A DNA stretch of 64,000 nt from Crossaster papposus (taxonomy: Eukaryota > Echinodermata > Asteroidea > Velatida > Solasteridae): the NCBI GenBank assembly GCA_037893245.1, contig JBAIAA010000013.1, forward strand, positions 682,001-746,000, in the 5' to 3' direction. Position numbers and translations under genes: made by a program. The notes beneath the pieces are model-generated. The model did no database searches. It was not told where the DNA came from and saw nothing but the letters and a program-made list of their open reading frames with translations. Shown here piece by piece: positions 46,550 through 58,123 of the stretch (positions are counted from its first letter, which is position 1; each line of letters opens with the position of its first letter).

Positions 46550-46621
46550 GGCATAGTGGCGCAGTTGAAGCGTGCTGGGCCCATAACCCAAAGGTCCGAG
46601 GATCGAAACCTCGCTCTGCTA
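46550..46621 (+). tRNA. U1 iMet-like copy, unit 60
   Basis: Unit 60 is 46149-47235 (1087 bp because of the transposon insertion). CCCAA variant. U3, displaced downstream of the insertion, is at 47059-47131 with T-stem end CCTTG. Confidence 0.5.
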
Positions 46622-46752
46622 ACAAGTTTTTGGTATGACATGAGGTACTCGACTCGGAGTGACAAAGTAGACACTTTCTTGGTCAGTACCCGAGAGTTTG
46701 GTTGACCACAACCTCGGTCTGCTCAGGAGAATTATTTCCTTGAAAGTGATTT

Positions 46753-47033
46753 GAATACCTCCAAATGGGCACTTTGGGAGACAATCCCATAGAGTCGTGC
46801 ACAATCTTTATTGTAACCTAACCCGTTTTTACCTGGAGCTTTTTCCACGAAATTTCATATTTATGCTATTTAGACCCAAATCTGTCTTCTCCGAGCAAAA
46901 ATAACTCCCAAATATCGTTTTGTGGGGTAGCTAGACACTTAGGGAGACACTGAAATGTCTCCCTAAGTGCCACTGTCTCTCAAGTGAATCAAAACTATCG
47001 CTAATTTGTCTCCCAAAGTGCCTATTTGGAAGA
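46753..47033. mobile_element. 281-bp MITE-like DNA element with terminal inverted repeats
   Basis: The only non-satellite sequence in the window, inserted in spacer L2 of unit 60 and flanked by ATTT on both sides (46749-46752 and 47034-47037), a likely 4-bp target duplication. Removing the element and one ATTT restores the normal spacer exactly. Inverted repeats of 27 bp at 46758-46784 and 47006-47032 match at 25 positions; the core is GCACTTTGGGAGACAA. The left end has a few extra bases outside the repeat, so the exact termini are uncertain. It is too short to encode a transposase, hence non-autonomous. The superfamily is not recognised; a 4-bp duplication fits several cut-and-paste groups. 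Confidence 0.85.
46936..46969. repeat. Internal perfect palindrome of the MITE-like element
   Basis: Arms CACTTAGGGAGACA (46936-46949) and its exact complement (46956-46969) surround a 6-nt loop. The arm is a variant of the terminal repeat core CACTTTGGGAGACA, and a weaker third relative (TGTCTCTCAAGTG) follows near 46974. Subterminal copies of a terminal motif could be transposase binding sites or the trace of a nested insertion. Confidence 0.85.
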
Positions 47034-47636
47034 ATTTCATTTTCATTACAAATAGTTACGCAGAGTGGTGCAGTGGGAAGCGTGATGGGCCCATAACCCA
47101 GAGGCCCGAGGACCGAAACCTTGCTCTGCTAAAGAGGTATTTTTGCTTCACTGTTATTCAAATTTAATAATTATTTTAAAATGTTTTTAGAATGTCTGCT
47201 TTTATTTTGTTAGTTGTTTTTCTAAATTTACATGAGGCATGGTGGCGCAGTGAAAGCTTGCTGGGCCTATAACCCAGAGTGCCGAGGATCAAAACCTTGT
47301 TCTGCTGCTAATAAGTTTTTGGTATGACTTGAAGTACTCGACTCAGAGTGACAAAGTAGACCCTTTCTTGGTCAGTAACCGAGAGTTCGGATGATCACAA
47401 CCTCGGTCTGCTCAGGATAATTTTGTATTTGATAGGGATTTCATTTTCATTAAAAATAGCTACGCAGAGTAGTGCGGCGGGAGTGTGATGGGCCCATAGC
47501 CCAGAGGTCCGAGGACCAAAACCTCGCTTTGCTAACTAGGTATTTTTGCTTCACTGCTATTCACATTTAATAAATATTGTAGAATGTTTTTAGAATGTCT
47601 GCTTTCATTTTGTTTGCATTTTCTAAATTGACATGA

Positions 47637-47708
47637 GGCATAGTGGCGCAGTTGAAGCGTGCTGGGCCCATAACCCAGAGGTCCGAGGATCGAAACCTCG
47701 CTCTGCTA
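47637..47708 (+). tRNA. U1 iMet-like copy, unit 61
   Basis: Unit 61 is 47236-48037. Intact; 5' flank ATTGACATG is shared with units 62 to 65. U3' reads GTGCGGCGGGAGTG. U3 at 47861-47933 has CCTTG. Confidence 0.6.
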
Positions 47709-48438
47709 ACAAGTTTTTGGTATGACATGAGGTACTCGACTCGGAGTGACAAAGTAGACCCTTTCTTGGTCAGTACCCGAGAGTTTGGTTGACCACAACC
47801 TCGGTCTGCTCAGGATAATTATTTCCTTGAAAGTGATTTCATTTTCATTACAAATAGTTACGCAGAGTGGTGCAGTGGGAAGCGTGATGGGCCCATAACC
47901 CAGAGGCCCGAGGACCGAAACCTTGCTCTGCTAAAGAGGTATTTTTGCTTCACTGTTATTCAAATTTAATAATTATTTTAAAATGTTTTTAGAATGTCTG
48001 CTTTTATTTTGTTAGTTGTTTTTCTAAATTTACATGAGGCATGGTGGCGCAGTGAAAGCTTGCTGGGCCTATAACCCAGAGTGCCGAGGATCAAAACCTT
48101 GTTCTGCTGCTAATAAGTTTTTGGTATGACTTGAAGTACTCGACTCAGAGTGACAAAGTAGACCCTTTCTTGGTCAGTAACCGAGAGTTCGGATGATCAC
48201 AACCTCGGTCTGCTCAGGATAATTTTGTATTTGATAGGGATTTCATTTTCATTAAAAATAGCTACGCAGAGTAGTGCGGCGGGAGTGTGATGGGCCCATA
48301 GCCCAGAGGTCCGAGGACCAAAACCTCGCTTTGCTAACTAGGTATTTTTGCTTCACTGCTATTCACATTTAATAAATATTGTAGAATGTTTTTAGAATGT
48401 CTGCTTTCATTTTGTTTGCATTTTCTAAATTGACATGA

Positions 48439-48510
48439 GGCATAGTGGCGCAGTTGAAGCGTGCTGGGCCCATAACCCAGAGGTCCGAGGATCGAAACCT
48501 CGCTCTGCTA
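48439..48510 (+). tRNA. U1 iMet-like copy, unit 62
   Basis: Unit 62 is 48038-48839, near identical to unit 61 in its first half and U1. U3 is at 48663-48735. Confidence 0.6.
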
Positions 48511-49240
48511 ACAAGTTTTTGGTATGACATGAGGTACTCGACTCGGAGTGACAAAGTAGACCCTTTCTTGGTCAGTACCCGAGAGTTTGGTTGACCACAA
48601 CCTCGGTCTGCTCAGGATAATTATTTCCTTGAAAGTGATTTCATTTTCATTACAAATAGTTACGCAGAGTGGTGCAGTGGGAAGCGTGATGGGCCCATAA
48701 CCCAGAGGCCCGAGGACCGAAACCTCGCTCTGCTAAAGAGGTATTTTTGCTTCACTGTTATTCAAATTTAATAATTATTTTAGAATGTTTTTAGAATGTC
48801 TGCTTTTATTTTGTTTGTTGTTTTTCTAAATTTACATGAGGCGTGGTGGCGCAGTGGAAGCTTGCTGGGCCTATAACCCAGAGTGCCGAGGATCAAAACC
48901 TCGTTCTGCTGCTAATAAGTTTTTGGTATGACTTGAAGTACTCGACTCAGAGTGACAAAGTAGACCCTTTCTTGGTCAGTAACCGAGAGTTCGGATGATC
49001 ACAACCTCGGTCTGCTCAGGATAATTTTGTATTTGATAGGGATTTCATTTTCATTAAAAATAGTTACGCAGAGTAGTGCAGCGGGAGTGTGAAGGGCCCA
49101 TAGCCCAGAGGTCCGAGGACCAAAACCTCGCTTTGCTAACTAGGTATTTTTGCTTCACTGCTATTCACATTTAAAACATATTGTAGAATGTTTTTAGAAT
49201 GTCTGCTTTCATTTTGTTTGCATTTTCTAAATTGACATGA

Positions 49241-49312
49241 GGCATAGTGGCGCAGTTGAAGCGTGCTGGGTCCATAACCCAGAGGTCCGAGGATCGAAAC
49301 CTCGCTCTGCTA
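49241..49312 (+). tRNA. U1 iMet-like copy, unit 63
   Basis: Unit 63 is 48840-49641. Anticodon loop TCCATAA: base 32 changed, anticodon unchanged. U3' has GTGAAGGGCCC. U3 is at 49465-49537. Confidence 0.55.
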
Positions 49313-50042
49313 ACAAGTTTTTGGTATGACATGAGGTACTCGACTCGGAGTGACAAAGTAGACACTTTCTTGGTCAGTACCCGAGAGTTTGGTTGACCAC
49401 AACCTCGGTCTGCTCAGGATAATTATTTCCTTGAAAGTGATTTCATTTTCATTACAAATAGTTACGCAGAGTGGTGCAGTGGGAAGCGTGATGGGCCCAT
49501 AACCCAGAGGCCCGAGGACCGAAACCTTGCTCTGCTAAAGAGGTATTTTTGCTTCACTGTTATTCAAATTTAATAATTATTTTAAAATGTTTTTAGAATG
49601 TCTGCTTTTATTTTGTTAGTTGTTTTTCTAAATTTACATGAGGCATGGTGGCGCAGTGAAAGCTTGCTGGGCCTATAACCCAGAGTGCCGAGGATCAAAA
49701 CCTTGTTCTGCTGCTAATAAGTTTTTGGTATGACTTGAAGTACTCGACTCAGAGTGACAAAGTAGACCCTTTCTTGGTCAGTAACCGAGAGTTCGGATGA
49801 TCACAACCTCGGTCTGCTCAGGATAATTTTGTATTTGATAGGGATTTCATTTTCATTAAAAATAGCTACGCAGAGTAGTGCGGCGGGAGTGTGATGGGCC
49901 CATAGCCCAGAGGTCCGAGGACCAAAACCTCGCTTTGCTAACTAGGTATTTTTGCTTCACTGCTATTCACATTTAATAAATATTGTAGAATGTTTTTAGA
50001 ATGTCTGCTTTCATTTTGTTTGCATTTTCTAAATTGACATGA

Positions 50043-50114
50043 GGCATAGTGGCGCAGTTGAAGCGTGCTGGGCCCATAACCCAGAGGTCCGAGGATCAAA
50101 ACCTCGCTCTGCTA
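50043..50114 (+). tRNA. U1 iMet-like copy, unit 64
   Basis: Unit 64 is 49642-50443, a copy of unit 62 at a shift of 1604 bp but with T loop ATCAAAA. U3 is at 50267-50339. Confidence 0.45.
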
Positions 50115-50844
50115 ACAAGTTTTTGGTATGACATGAGGTACTCGACTCGGAGTGACAAAGTAGACCCTTTCTTGGTCAGTACCCGAGAGTTTGGTTGACC
50201 ACAACCTCGGTCTGCTCAGGATAATTATTTCCTTGAAAGTGATTTCATTTTCATTACAAATAGTTACGCAGAGTGGTGCAGTGGGAAGCGTGATGGGCCC
50301 ATAACCCAGAGGCCCGAGGACCGAAACCTCGCTCTGCTAAAGAGGTATTTTTGCTTCACTGTTATTCAAATTTAATAATTATTTTAGAATGTTTTTAGAA
50401 TGTCTGCTTTTATTTTGTTTGTTGTTTTTCTAAATTTACATGAGGCGTGGTGGCGCAGTGGAAGCTTGCTGGGCCTATAACCCAGAGTGCCGAGGATCAA
50501 AACCTCGTTCTGCTGCTAATAAGTTTTTGGTATGACTTGAAGTACTCGACTCAGAGTGACAAAGTAGACCCTTTCTTGGTCAGTAACCGAGAGTTCGGAT
50601 GATCACAACCTCGGTCTGCTCAGGATAATTTTGTATTTGATAGGGATTTCATTTTCATTAAAAATAGTTACGCAGAGTAGTGCAGCGGGAGTGTGAAGGG
50701 CCCATAGCCCAGAGGTCCGAGGACCAAAACCTCGCTTTGCTAACTAGGTATTTTTGCTTCACTGCTATTCACATTTAAAACATATTGTAGAATGTTTTTA
50801 GAATGTCTGCTTTCATTTTGTTTGCATTTTCTAAATTGACATGA

Positions 50845-50916
50845 GGCATAGTGGCGCAGTTGAAGCGTGCTGGGTCCATAACCCAGAGGTCCGAGGATCG
50901 AAACCTCGCTCTGCTA
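50845..50916 (+). tRNA. U1 iMet-like copy, unit 65
   Basis: Unit 65 is 50444-51245, a copy of unit 63 (TCCATAA). U3 at 51069-51141 reads GTGGGGAGCG and GCCCAAGG. Confidence 0.55.
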
Positions 50917-51646
50917 ACAAGTTTTTGGTATGACATGAGGTACTCGACTCGGAGTGACAAAGTAGACACTTTCTTGGTCAGTACCCGAGAGTTTGGTTGA
51001 CCACAACCTCGGTCTGCTCAGGATAATTATTTCCTTGAAAGTGATTTCATTTTCATTACAAATAGTTACGCAGAGTGGTGCAGTGGGGAGCGTGATGGGC
51101 CCATAACCCAGAGGCCCAAGGACCGAAACCTCGCTCTGCTAAAGAGGTATTTTTGCTTCACTGTTATTCAAATTTAATAATTATTTTAGAATGTTTTTAG
51201 AATGTCTGCTTTTATTTTGTTTGTTGTTTTTCTAAATTTACCTGAGGCGTGGTGGCGCAGTGGAAGCTTGCTGGGCCTATAACCCAGAGTGCCGAGGATC
51301 AAAACCTCGTTCTGCTGCTAATAAGTTTTTGGTATGACTTGAAGTACTCGACTCAGAGTGACAAAGTAGACCCTTTCTTGGTCAGTAACCGAGAGTTCGG
51401 ATGATCACAACCTCGGTCTGCTCAGGATAATTTTGTATTTGATAGGGATTTCATTTTCATTAAAAATAGTTACGCAGAGTAGTGCAGCGGGAGCGTGATG
51501 GGCCCATAGCCCAGAGGTCCGAGGACCAAAACCTCGCTTTGCTAACTAGGTATTTTTGCTTCACTGCTATTCACATTTAATAAATATTGTGGAATGTTTT
51601 TAGAATGTCTGCTTTCATTTTGTTTGCATTTTCTAAATTTACATGA

Positions 51647-51718
51647 GGCATAGTGGCGCAGTTGAAGCGTGCTGGGCCCATAACCCAAAGGTCCGAGGAT
51701 CGAAACCTCGCTCTGCTA
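51647..51718 (+). tRNA. U1 iMet-like copy, unit 66
   Basis: Unit 66 is 51246-52047. CCCAA plus GTGGAATG, the variant pair of the 38-47 kb super-repeat, here isolated. U3 at 51871-51943 has CCTTG. Confidence 0.5.
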
Positions 51719-52447
51719 ACAAGTTTTTGGTATGACATGAGGTAATCGACTCGGAGTGACAAAGTAGACACTTTCTTGGTCAGTACCCGAGAGTTTGGTT
51801 GACCACAACCTCGGTCTGCTCAGGATAATTATTTCCTTGAAAGTGATTTCATTTTCATTACAAATAGTTACGCAGAGTGGTGCAGTGGGAAGCGTGATGG
51901 GCCCATAACCCAGAGGCCCGAGGACCGAAACCTTGCTCTGCTAAAGAGGTATTTTTGCTTCACTGTTATTCAAATTTAATAATTATTTTAGAATGTTTTT
52001 AGAATGTCTGCTTTTATTTTGTTTGTTGTTTTTCTAAATTTACATGAGGCATGGTGGCGCAGTGGAAGCTTGCTGGGCATATAACCCAGAGTGCCGAGGA
52101 TCAAAACCTCGTTCTGCTGCTAATAAGTTTTTGGTATGACTTGAAGTACTCGACTCAGAGTGACAAAGTAGACCCTTTCTTGGTCAGTAACCGAGAGTTC
52201 GGATGATCACAACCTCGGTCTGCTCAGGATAAATTTGTATTTGATAGGGATTTCATTTTTATTAAAATAGTTACGCAGAGTAGTGCAGCGGGATCGTGAT
52301 GGGCCCATAGCCCAGAGGTCCGAGGCCCAAAACCTCGCTTTGCTAACTAGGTATTTTTGCTTCACTGCTATTCACATTTAATAAATATTGTAGAATGTTT
52401 TTAAAATGTCTGCTTTCATTTTGTTTGCATTTTCTAAATTTACATGA

Positions 52448-52519
52448 GGCATAGTGGCGCAGTTGAAGCGTGCTGGGCCCATAACCCAGAGGTCCGAGGA
52501 TCAAAACCTCGCTCTGCTA
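52448..52519 (+). tRNA. U1 iMet-like copy, unit 67
   Basis: Unit 67 is 52048-52848. T loop ATCAAAA. U1' has GGGCATATAAC. U3 at 52672-52744 has the A box TGGCGCAGTGG. Confidence 0.45.
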
Positions 52520-53249
52520 ACAAGTTTTTGGTATGACATGAGGTACTCGACTCGGAGTGACAAAGTAGACACTTTCTTGGTCAGTACCCGAGAGTTTGGT
52601 TGACCACAACCTCGGTCTGCTCAGGATAATTATTTCCTTGAAAGTGATTTCATTTTCATTACAAATAGTTACGCAGAGTGGCGCAGTGGGAAGCGTGATG
52701 AGCCCATAACCCAGAGGCCCGAGGACCGAAACCTCGCTCTGCTAAAGAGGTATTTTTGCTTCACTGTTATTCAAATTTAATAATTATTTTAGAATGTTTT
52801 TAGAATGTCTGCTTTTATTTTGTTTGTTGTTTTTCTAAATTTACATGAGGCATGGTGGCGCAGTGGAAGCTTGCTGGGCCTATAACCCAGAGTGCCGAGG
52901 ATCAAAACCTCGTTCTGCTGCTAATAAGTTTTTGGTATGACTTGAAGTACTCGACTCAGAGTGACAAAGTAGACCCTTTCTTGGTCAGTAACCGAGAGTT
53001 CGGATGATCACAACCTCGGTCTGCTCAGGATTAATTTGTATTTGATAGGGATTTCATTTTCATTAAAAATAGTTACGCAGAGTAGTGCAGCGGGAGCGTG
53101 ATGGGCCCATAGCCCAGAGGTCCGAGAACCAAAACCTCGCTTTGCTAACTAGGTATTTTTGCTTCACTGCTATTCACATTTAATAAATATTGTAGAATGT
53201 TTTTAGAATGTCTGCTTTCATTTTGTTTGCATTTTCTAAATTTACATGA

Positions 53250-53321
53250 AGCATAGTGGCGCAGTTGAAGCGTGCTGGGCCCATAACCCAGAGGTCCGAG
53301 GATCGAAACCTCGCTCTGCTA
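53250..53321 (+). tRNA. U1 iMet-like copy, unit 68 (A1-T72 present)
   Basis: Unit 68 is 52849-53650. The acceptor starts AGCATAG, giving the A1-T72 pair characteristic of eukaryotic initiator tRNA, which other U1 copies lack. A and B boxes, anticodon arm and T arm are intact, and T5 follows. One acceptor mismatch (T5-C68) remains. This is one of the two strongest tRNA candidates in the window. Confidence 0.65.
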
Positions 53322-53473
53322 ACAAGTTTTTGGTATGACATGAGGTACTCGACTCGGAGTGACAAAGTAGAAACTTTCTTGGTCAGTACCCGAGAGTTTG
53401 GTTGACCACAACCTCGGTCTGCTTAGGATAATTATTTCCTTGAAAGTGATTTCATTTTCATTACAAATAGTTA

Positions 53474-53546
53474 AGCAGAGTGGTGCAGTGGGAAGCGTGA
53501 TGGGCCCATAACCCAGAGGCCCGAGGACCGAAACCTTGCTCTGCTA
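53474..53546 (+). tRNA. U3 iMet-like copy, unit 68 (complete acceptor stem)
   Basis: Reads AGCAGAG at the 5' end, pairing all seven positions with CTCTGCT, including A1-T72. Anticodon loop CCCATAA. The T stem CGAGG/CCTTG pairs with one G-T, and the T loop is ACCGAAA. The anticodon stem keeps the ATGGG outer mismatch. It is the only U3 copy noticed with the initiator first base. Confidence 0.65.
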
Positions 53547-54051
53547 AAGAGGTATTTTTGCTTCACTGTTATTCAAATTTAATAATTATTTTAAAATGTT
53601 TTTAGAATGTCTGCTTTTATTTTGTTTGTTGTTTTTCTAAATTTACATGAGGCATGGTGGCGCAGTGGAAGCTTGCAGGGCCTATAACCCAGAGTGCCGA
53701 GGATCAAAACCTTGTTCTGCTGCTAATAAGTTTTTGGTATGACTTGAAGTACTCGACTCAGAGTGACAAAGTAGACCCTTTCTTGGTCAGTAACCGAGAG
53801 TTCGGATGATCACAACCTCGGTCTGCTCAGGATAATTTTGTATTTGATAGGGATTTCATTTTCATTAAAAATAGTTACGCAGAGTAGTGCAGCGGGAGTG
53901 TGATGGGCCCATAGCCCAGAGGTCCGAGGACCAAAACCTCGCTTTGCTAACTAGGTATTTTTGCTTCACTGCTATTCACATTTAATAAATATTGTAGAAT
54001 GTTTTTAGAATGTCTGCTTTCATTTTGTTTGCATTTTCTAAATTTACATGA

Positions 54052-54116
54052 GGCATAGTGGCGCAGTTGAAGCGTGCTGGGCCCAGAGGTCCGAGGATCG
54101 AAACCTCGCTCTGCTA
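54052..54116 (+). pseudogene. U1 copy lacking the 7-nt anticodon loop, unit 69
   Basis: Unit 69 is 53651-54445 (795 bp). Reads GCTGGGCCCAGAGG where others read GCTGGGCCCATAACCCAGAGG, so the anticodon loop is gone. Same deletion type as the U3' at 1026-1090, in a different module. U3 is at 54269-54341. Confidence 0.88.
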
Positions 54117-54846
54117 ACAAGTTTTTGGTATGACATGAGGTACTCGACTCGGAGTGACAAAGTAGACACTTTCTTGGTCAGTACCCGAGAGTTTGGTTGA
54201 CCACAACCTCGGTCTGCTCAGGATAATTATTTCCTTGAAAGTGATTTCATTTTCATTACAAATAGTTACGCAGAGTGGTGCAGTGGGAAGCGTGATGGGC
54301 CCATAACCCAGAGGCCTGAGGACCGAAACCTCGCTCTGCTAAAGAGGTATTTTTGCTTCACTGTTATTCAAATTTAATAATTATTTTAGAATGTTTTTAG
54401 AATGTCTGCTTTTATTTTGTTTGTTGTTTTTCTAAATTTACATGAGGCATGGTGGCGCAGTGGAAGCTTGCTGGGCCTATAACCCAGGGTGCCGAAGATC
54501 AAAACCTCGTTCTGCTGCTAATAAGTTTTTGGTATGACTTGAAGTACTCGACTCAGAGTGACAAAGTAGACCCTTTCTTGGTCAGTAACCGAGAGTTCGG
54601 ATGATCACAACCTCGGTCTGCTCAGGATAATTTTGTATTTGATAGGGATTTCATTTTCATTAAAAATAGTTACGCAGAGTAGTGCAGCGGGAGCGTGATG
54701 GGCCCATAGCCCAGAGGTCCGAGGACCAAAACTTCGCTTTGCTAACTAGGTATTTTTGCTTCACTGCTATTCACATTTAATAAATATTGTAGAATGTTTT
54801 TAGAATGTCTGCTTTCATTTTGTTTGCATTTTCTAAATTTACATGA

Positions 54847-54918
54847 GGCATAGTGGCGCAGTTGAAGCGTGCTGGGCCCATAACCCAGAGGTCCGAGGAT
54901 CGAAACCTCGCTCTGCTA
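54847..54918 (+). tRNA. U1 iMet-like copy, unit 70
   Basis: Unit 70 is 54446-55247. Intact. U3 at 55071-55143 has GGCCTGAGG as in unit 69. Confidence 0.6.
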
Positions 54919-55648
54919 ACAAGTTTTTGGTATGACATGAGGTACTCGACTCGGAGTGACAAAGTAGACACTTTCTTGGTCAGTACCCGAGAGTTTGGTT
55001 GACCACAACCTCGGTCTGCTCAGGATAATTATTTCCTTGAAAGTGATTTCATTTTCATTACAAATAGTTACGCAGAGTGGTGCAGTGGGAAGCGTGATGG
55101 GCCCATAACCCAGAGGCCTGAGGACCGAAACCTCGCTCTGCTAAAGAGGTATTTTTGCTTCACTGTTATTCAAATTTAATAATTATTTTAGAATGTTTTT
55201 AGAATGTCTGCTTTTATTTTGTTTGTTGTTTTTCTAAATTTACATGAGGCATGGTGGCGCAGTGGAAGCTTGCTGGGCCTATAACCCAGAGTGCCGAGGA
55301 TCAAAACCTCGTTCTGCTGCTAATAAGTTTTTGGTATGACTTGAAGTACTCGACTCAGAGTGACAAAGTAGACCCTTTCTTGGTCAGTAACCGAGAGTTC
55401 GGATGATCACAACCTCGGTCTGCTCAGGATAATTTTGTATTTGATAGGGATTTCATTTTCATTAAAAATAGTTACGCAGAGTAGTGCAGCGGGAGCGTGA
55501 TGGGCCCATAGCCCAGAGGTCCGAGGACCAAAACCTCGCTTTGCTAACTAGTTATTTTTGCTTCACTGCTATTCACATTTAATAAATATTGTAGAATGTT
55601 TTTAGAATGTCTGCTTTCATTTTGTTTGCATTTTCTAAATTTACATGA

Positions 55649-55720
55649 GGCATAGTGGCGCAGTTGAAGCGTGCTGGGCCCATAACCCAGAGGTCCGAGG
55701 ATCGAAACCTCGCTCTGCTA
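55649..55720 (+). tRNA. U1 iMet-like copy, unit 71
   Basis: Unit 71 is 55248-56049. Intact. U3 is at 55873-55945. Confidence 0.6.
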
Positions 55721-56450
55721 ACAAGTTTTTGGTATGACATGAGGTACTCGACTCGGAGTGACAAAGTAGACACTTTCTTGGTCAGTACCTGAGAGTTTGG
55801 TTGACCACAACCTCGGTCTGCTCAGGATAATTATTTCCTTGAAAGTGATTTCATTTTCATTACAAATAGTTACGCAGAGTGGTGCAGTGGGAAGCGTGAT
55901 GGGCCCATAACCCAGAGGCCCGAGGACCGAAACCTCGCTCTGCTAAAGAGGTATTTTTGCTTCACTGTTATTCAAATTTAATAATTATTTTAGAATGTTT
56001 TTAGAATGTCTGCTTTTATTTTGTTTGTTGTTTTTCTAAATTTACATGAGGCATGGTGGCGCAGTGGAAGCTTGCTGGGCCTATAACCCAGAGTGCCGAG
56101 GATCAAAACCTCGTTCTGCTGCTAATAAGTTTTTGGTATGACTTGAAGTACTCGACTCAGAGTGACAAAGTAGACCCTTTCTTGGTCAGTAACCGAGAGT
56201 TCGGATGATCACAACCTCGGTCTGCTCAGGATAATTTTGTATTTGATAGGGATTTCATTTTCATTAAAAATAGTTACGCAGAGTAGTGCAGCGGGAGCGT
56301 GATGGGCCCATAGCCCAGAGGTCCGAGGACCAAAACCTCGCTTTGCTAACTAGGTATTTTTGCTTCACTGCTACTCACATTAAATAAATATTGTAGAATG
56401 TTTTTAGAATGTCTGCTTTCATTTTGTTTGCATTTTCTAAATTTACATGA

Positions 56451-56522
56451 GGCATAGTGGCGCAGTTGAAGCGTGCTGGGCCCATAACCCAGAGGTCCGA
56501 GGATCGAAACCTCGCTCTGCTA
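56451..56522 (+). tRNA. U1 iMet-like copy, unit 72
   Basis: Unit 72 is 56050-56851. Intact. U3 at 56675-56747 has ATAATCCAG in the anticodon arm. Confidence 0.6.
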
Positions 56523-57249
56523 ACAAGTTTTTGGTATGACATGAGGTACTCGACTCGGAGTGACAAAGTAGACACTTTCTTGGTCAGTACCCGAGAGTTT
56601 GGTTGACCACAACCTCGGTCTGCTCAGGATAATTATTTCCTTGAAAGTGATTTCATTTTCATTACAAATAGTTACGCAGAGTGGTGCAGTGGGAAGCGTG
56701 ATGGGCCCATAATCCAGAGGCCCGAGGACCGAAACCTCGCTCTGCTAAAGAGGTATTTTTGCTTCACTGTTATTCAAATTCAATAATTATTTTAGAATGT
56801 TTTTAGAATGTCTGCTTTTATTTTGTTTGTTGTTTTTCTAAATTTACATGAGGCATGGTGGCGAAGTGGAAGCTTGCTGGGCCTATAACCCAGAGTGCCG
56901 AGGATCAAAACCTCGTGCTGCTAATAAGTTTTTGGTATGACTTGAAGTACTCGACTCAGAGTGACAAAGTAGACCCTTTCTTGGTCAGTAACCGAGAGTT
57001 CGGATGATCACAACCTCGGTCTGCTCAGGATAATTTTGTATTTGATAGGGATTTCATTTTCATTAAAAATAGTTACGCAGAGTAGTGCAGCGGGAGCGTG
57101 ATGGGCCCATAGCCCAGAGGTCCGAGGACCAAAACCTCGCTTTGCTAACTAGTTATTTTTGCTTCACTGCTATTCACATTTAATAAATATTGTAGAATGT
57201 TTTTAGAATGACTGCTTTCATTTTGTTTGCATTTTCTAAATTTACATGA

Positions 57250-57321
57250 GGCATAGTGGCGCAGTTGAAGCGTGCTGGGCCCATAACCCAGAGGTCCGAG
57301 GATCGAAACCTCGCTCTGCTA
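57250..57321 (+). tRNA. U1 iMet-like copy, unit 73
   Basis: Unit 73 is 56852-57650 (799 bp; U1' ends CGTGCTGCTA after a 3-bp loss). U1 intact. U3 at 57474-57546 has acceptor GCAGAC and CCCAGAAG. Confidence 0.6.
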
Positions 57322-58051
57322 ACAAGTTTTTGGTATGACATGAGGTACTCGACTCGGAGTGACAAAGTAGACACTTTCTTGGTCAGTACCCGAGAGTTTG
57401 GTTGACCACAACCTCGGTCTGCTCAGGATAATTATTTCCTTGAAAGTGATTTCATTTTCATTACAAATAGTTACGCAGACTGGTGCAGTGGGAAGCGTGA
57501 TGGGCCCATAACCCAGAAGCCCGAGGACCGAAACCTCGCTCTGCTAAAGAGGTATTTTTGCTTCACTGTTATTCAAATTTAATAATTATTTTAGAATGTT
57601 TTTAGAATGTCTGCTTTTATTTTGTTTGTTGTTTTTCTAAATTTACATGAGGCATGGTGGCGCAGTATAAGCTTGCTGGGCCTATAACCCAGAGTGCCGA
57701 GGATCAAAACCTCGTTCTGCTGCTAATAAGTTTTTGGTATGACTTGAAGTACTCGACTCAGAGTGACAAAGTAGACCCTTTCTTGGTCAGTAACCGAGAG
57801 TTCGGATGATCACAACCTCGGTCTGCTCAGGATAATTTTGTATTTGATAGGGATTTCATTTTCATTAAAAATAGTTACGGAGAGTAGTGCAGCGGGAGCG
57901 TGATGGGCCCATAGCCCAGAGGTCCGAGGACCAAAACCTCGCTTTGCTAACTAGTTATTTTTGCTTCACTGCTATTCACATTTAATAAATATTGTAGAAT
58001 GTTTTTAGAATGTCTGCTTTCATTTTGTTTGCATTTTCTAAATTTACATGA

Positions 58052-58123
58052 GGCATAGTGGCGCAGTTGAAGCGTGCTGGGCCCATAACCCAGAGGTCCG
58101 AGGATCGAAACCTCGCTCTGCTA
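58052..58123 (+). tRNA. U1 iMet-like copy, unit 74
   Basis: Unit 74 is 57651-58452. Intact. U3' starts CGGAGAG. U3 is at 58276-58348. Confidence 0.6.

Larger units (their letters stand above)
47236..51245 (+). repeat. 1604-bp two-unit duplication plus a preceding copy
   Basis: Units 62-63 recur as 64-65 at a shift of 1604 bp, and unit 61 is near identical to unit 62. Markers are GTTAGTTG, GCGGCGGGAGTG, ATTGACATG and TCCATAA. The group begins directly after the MITE-bearing unit. Confidence 0.88.

Noticed and set aside
46619..46804. Minus-strand frame running from the MITE-like element into U1
   Set aside because: A fusion created by the insertion point; the element part has no transposase-like content and the rest is the usual antisense frame.
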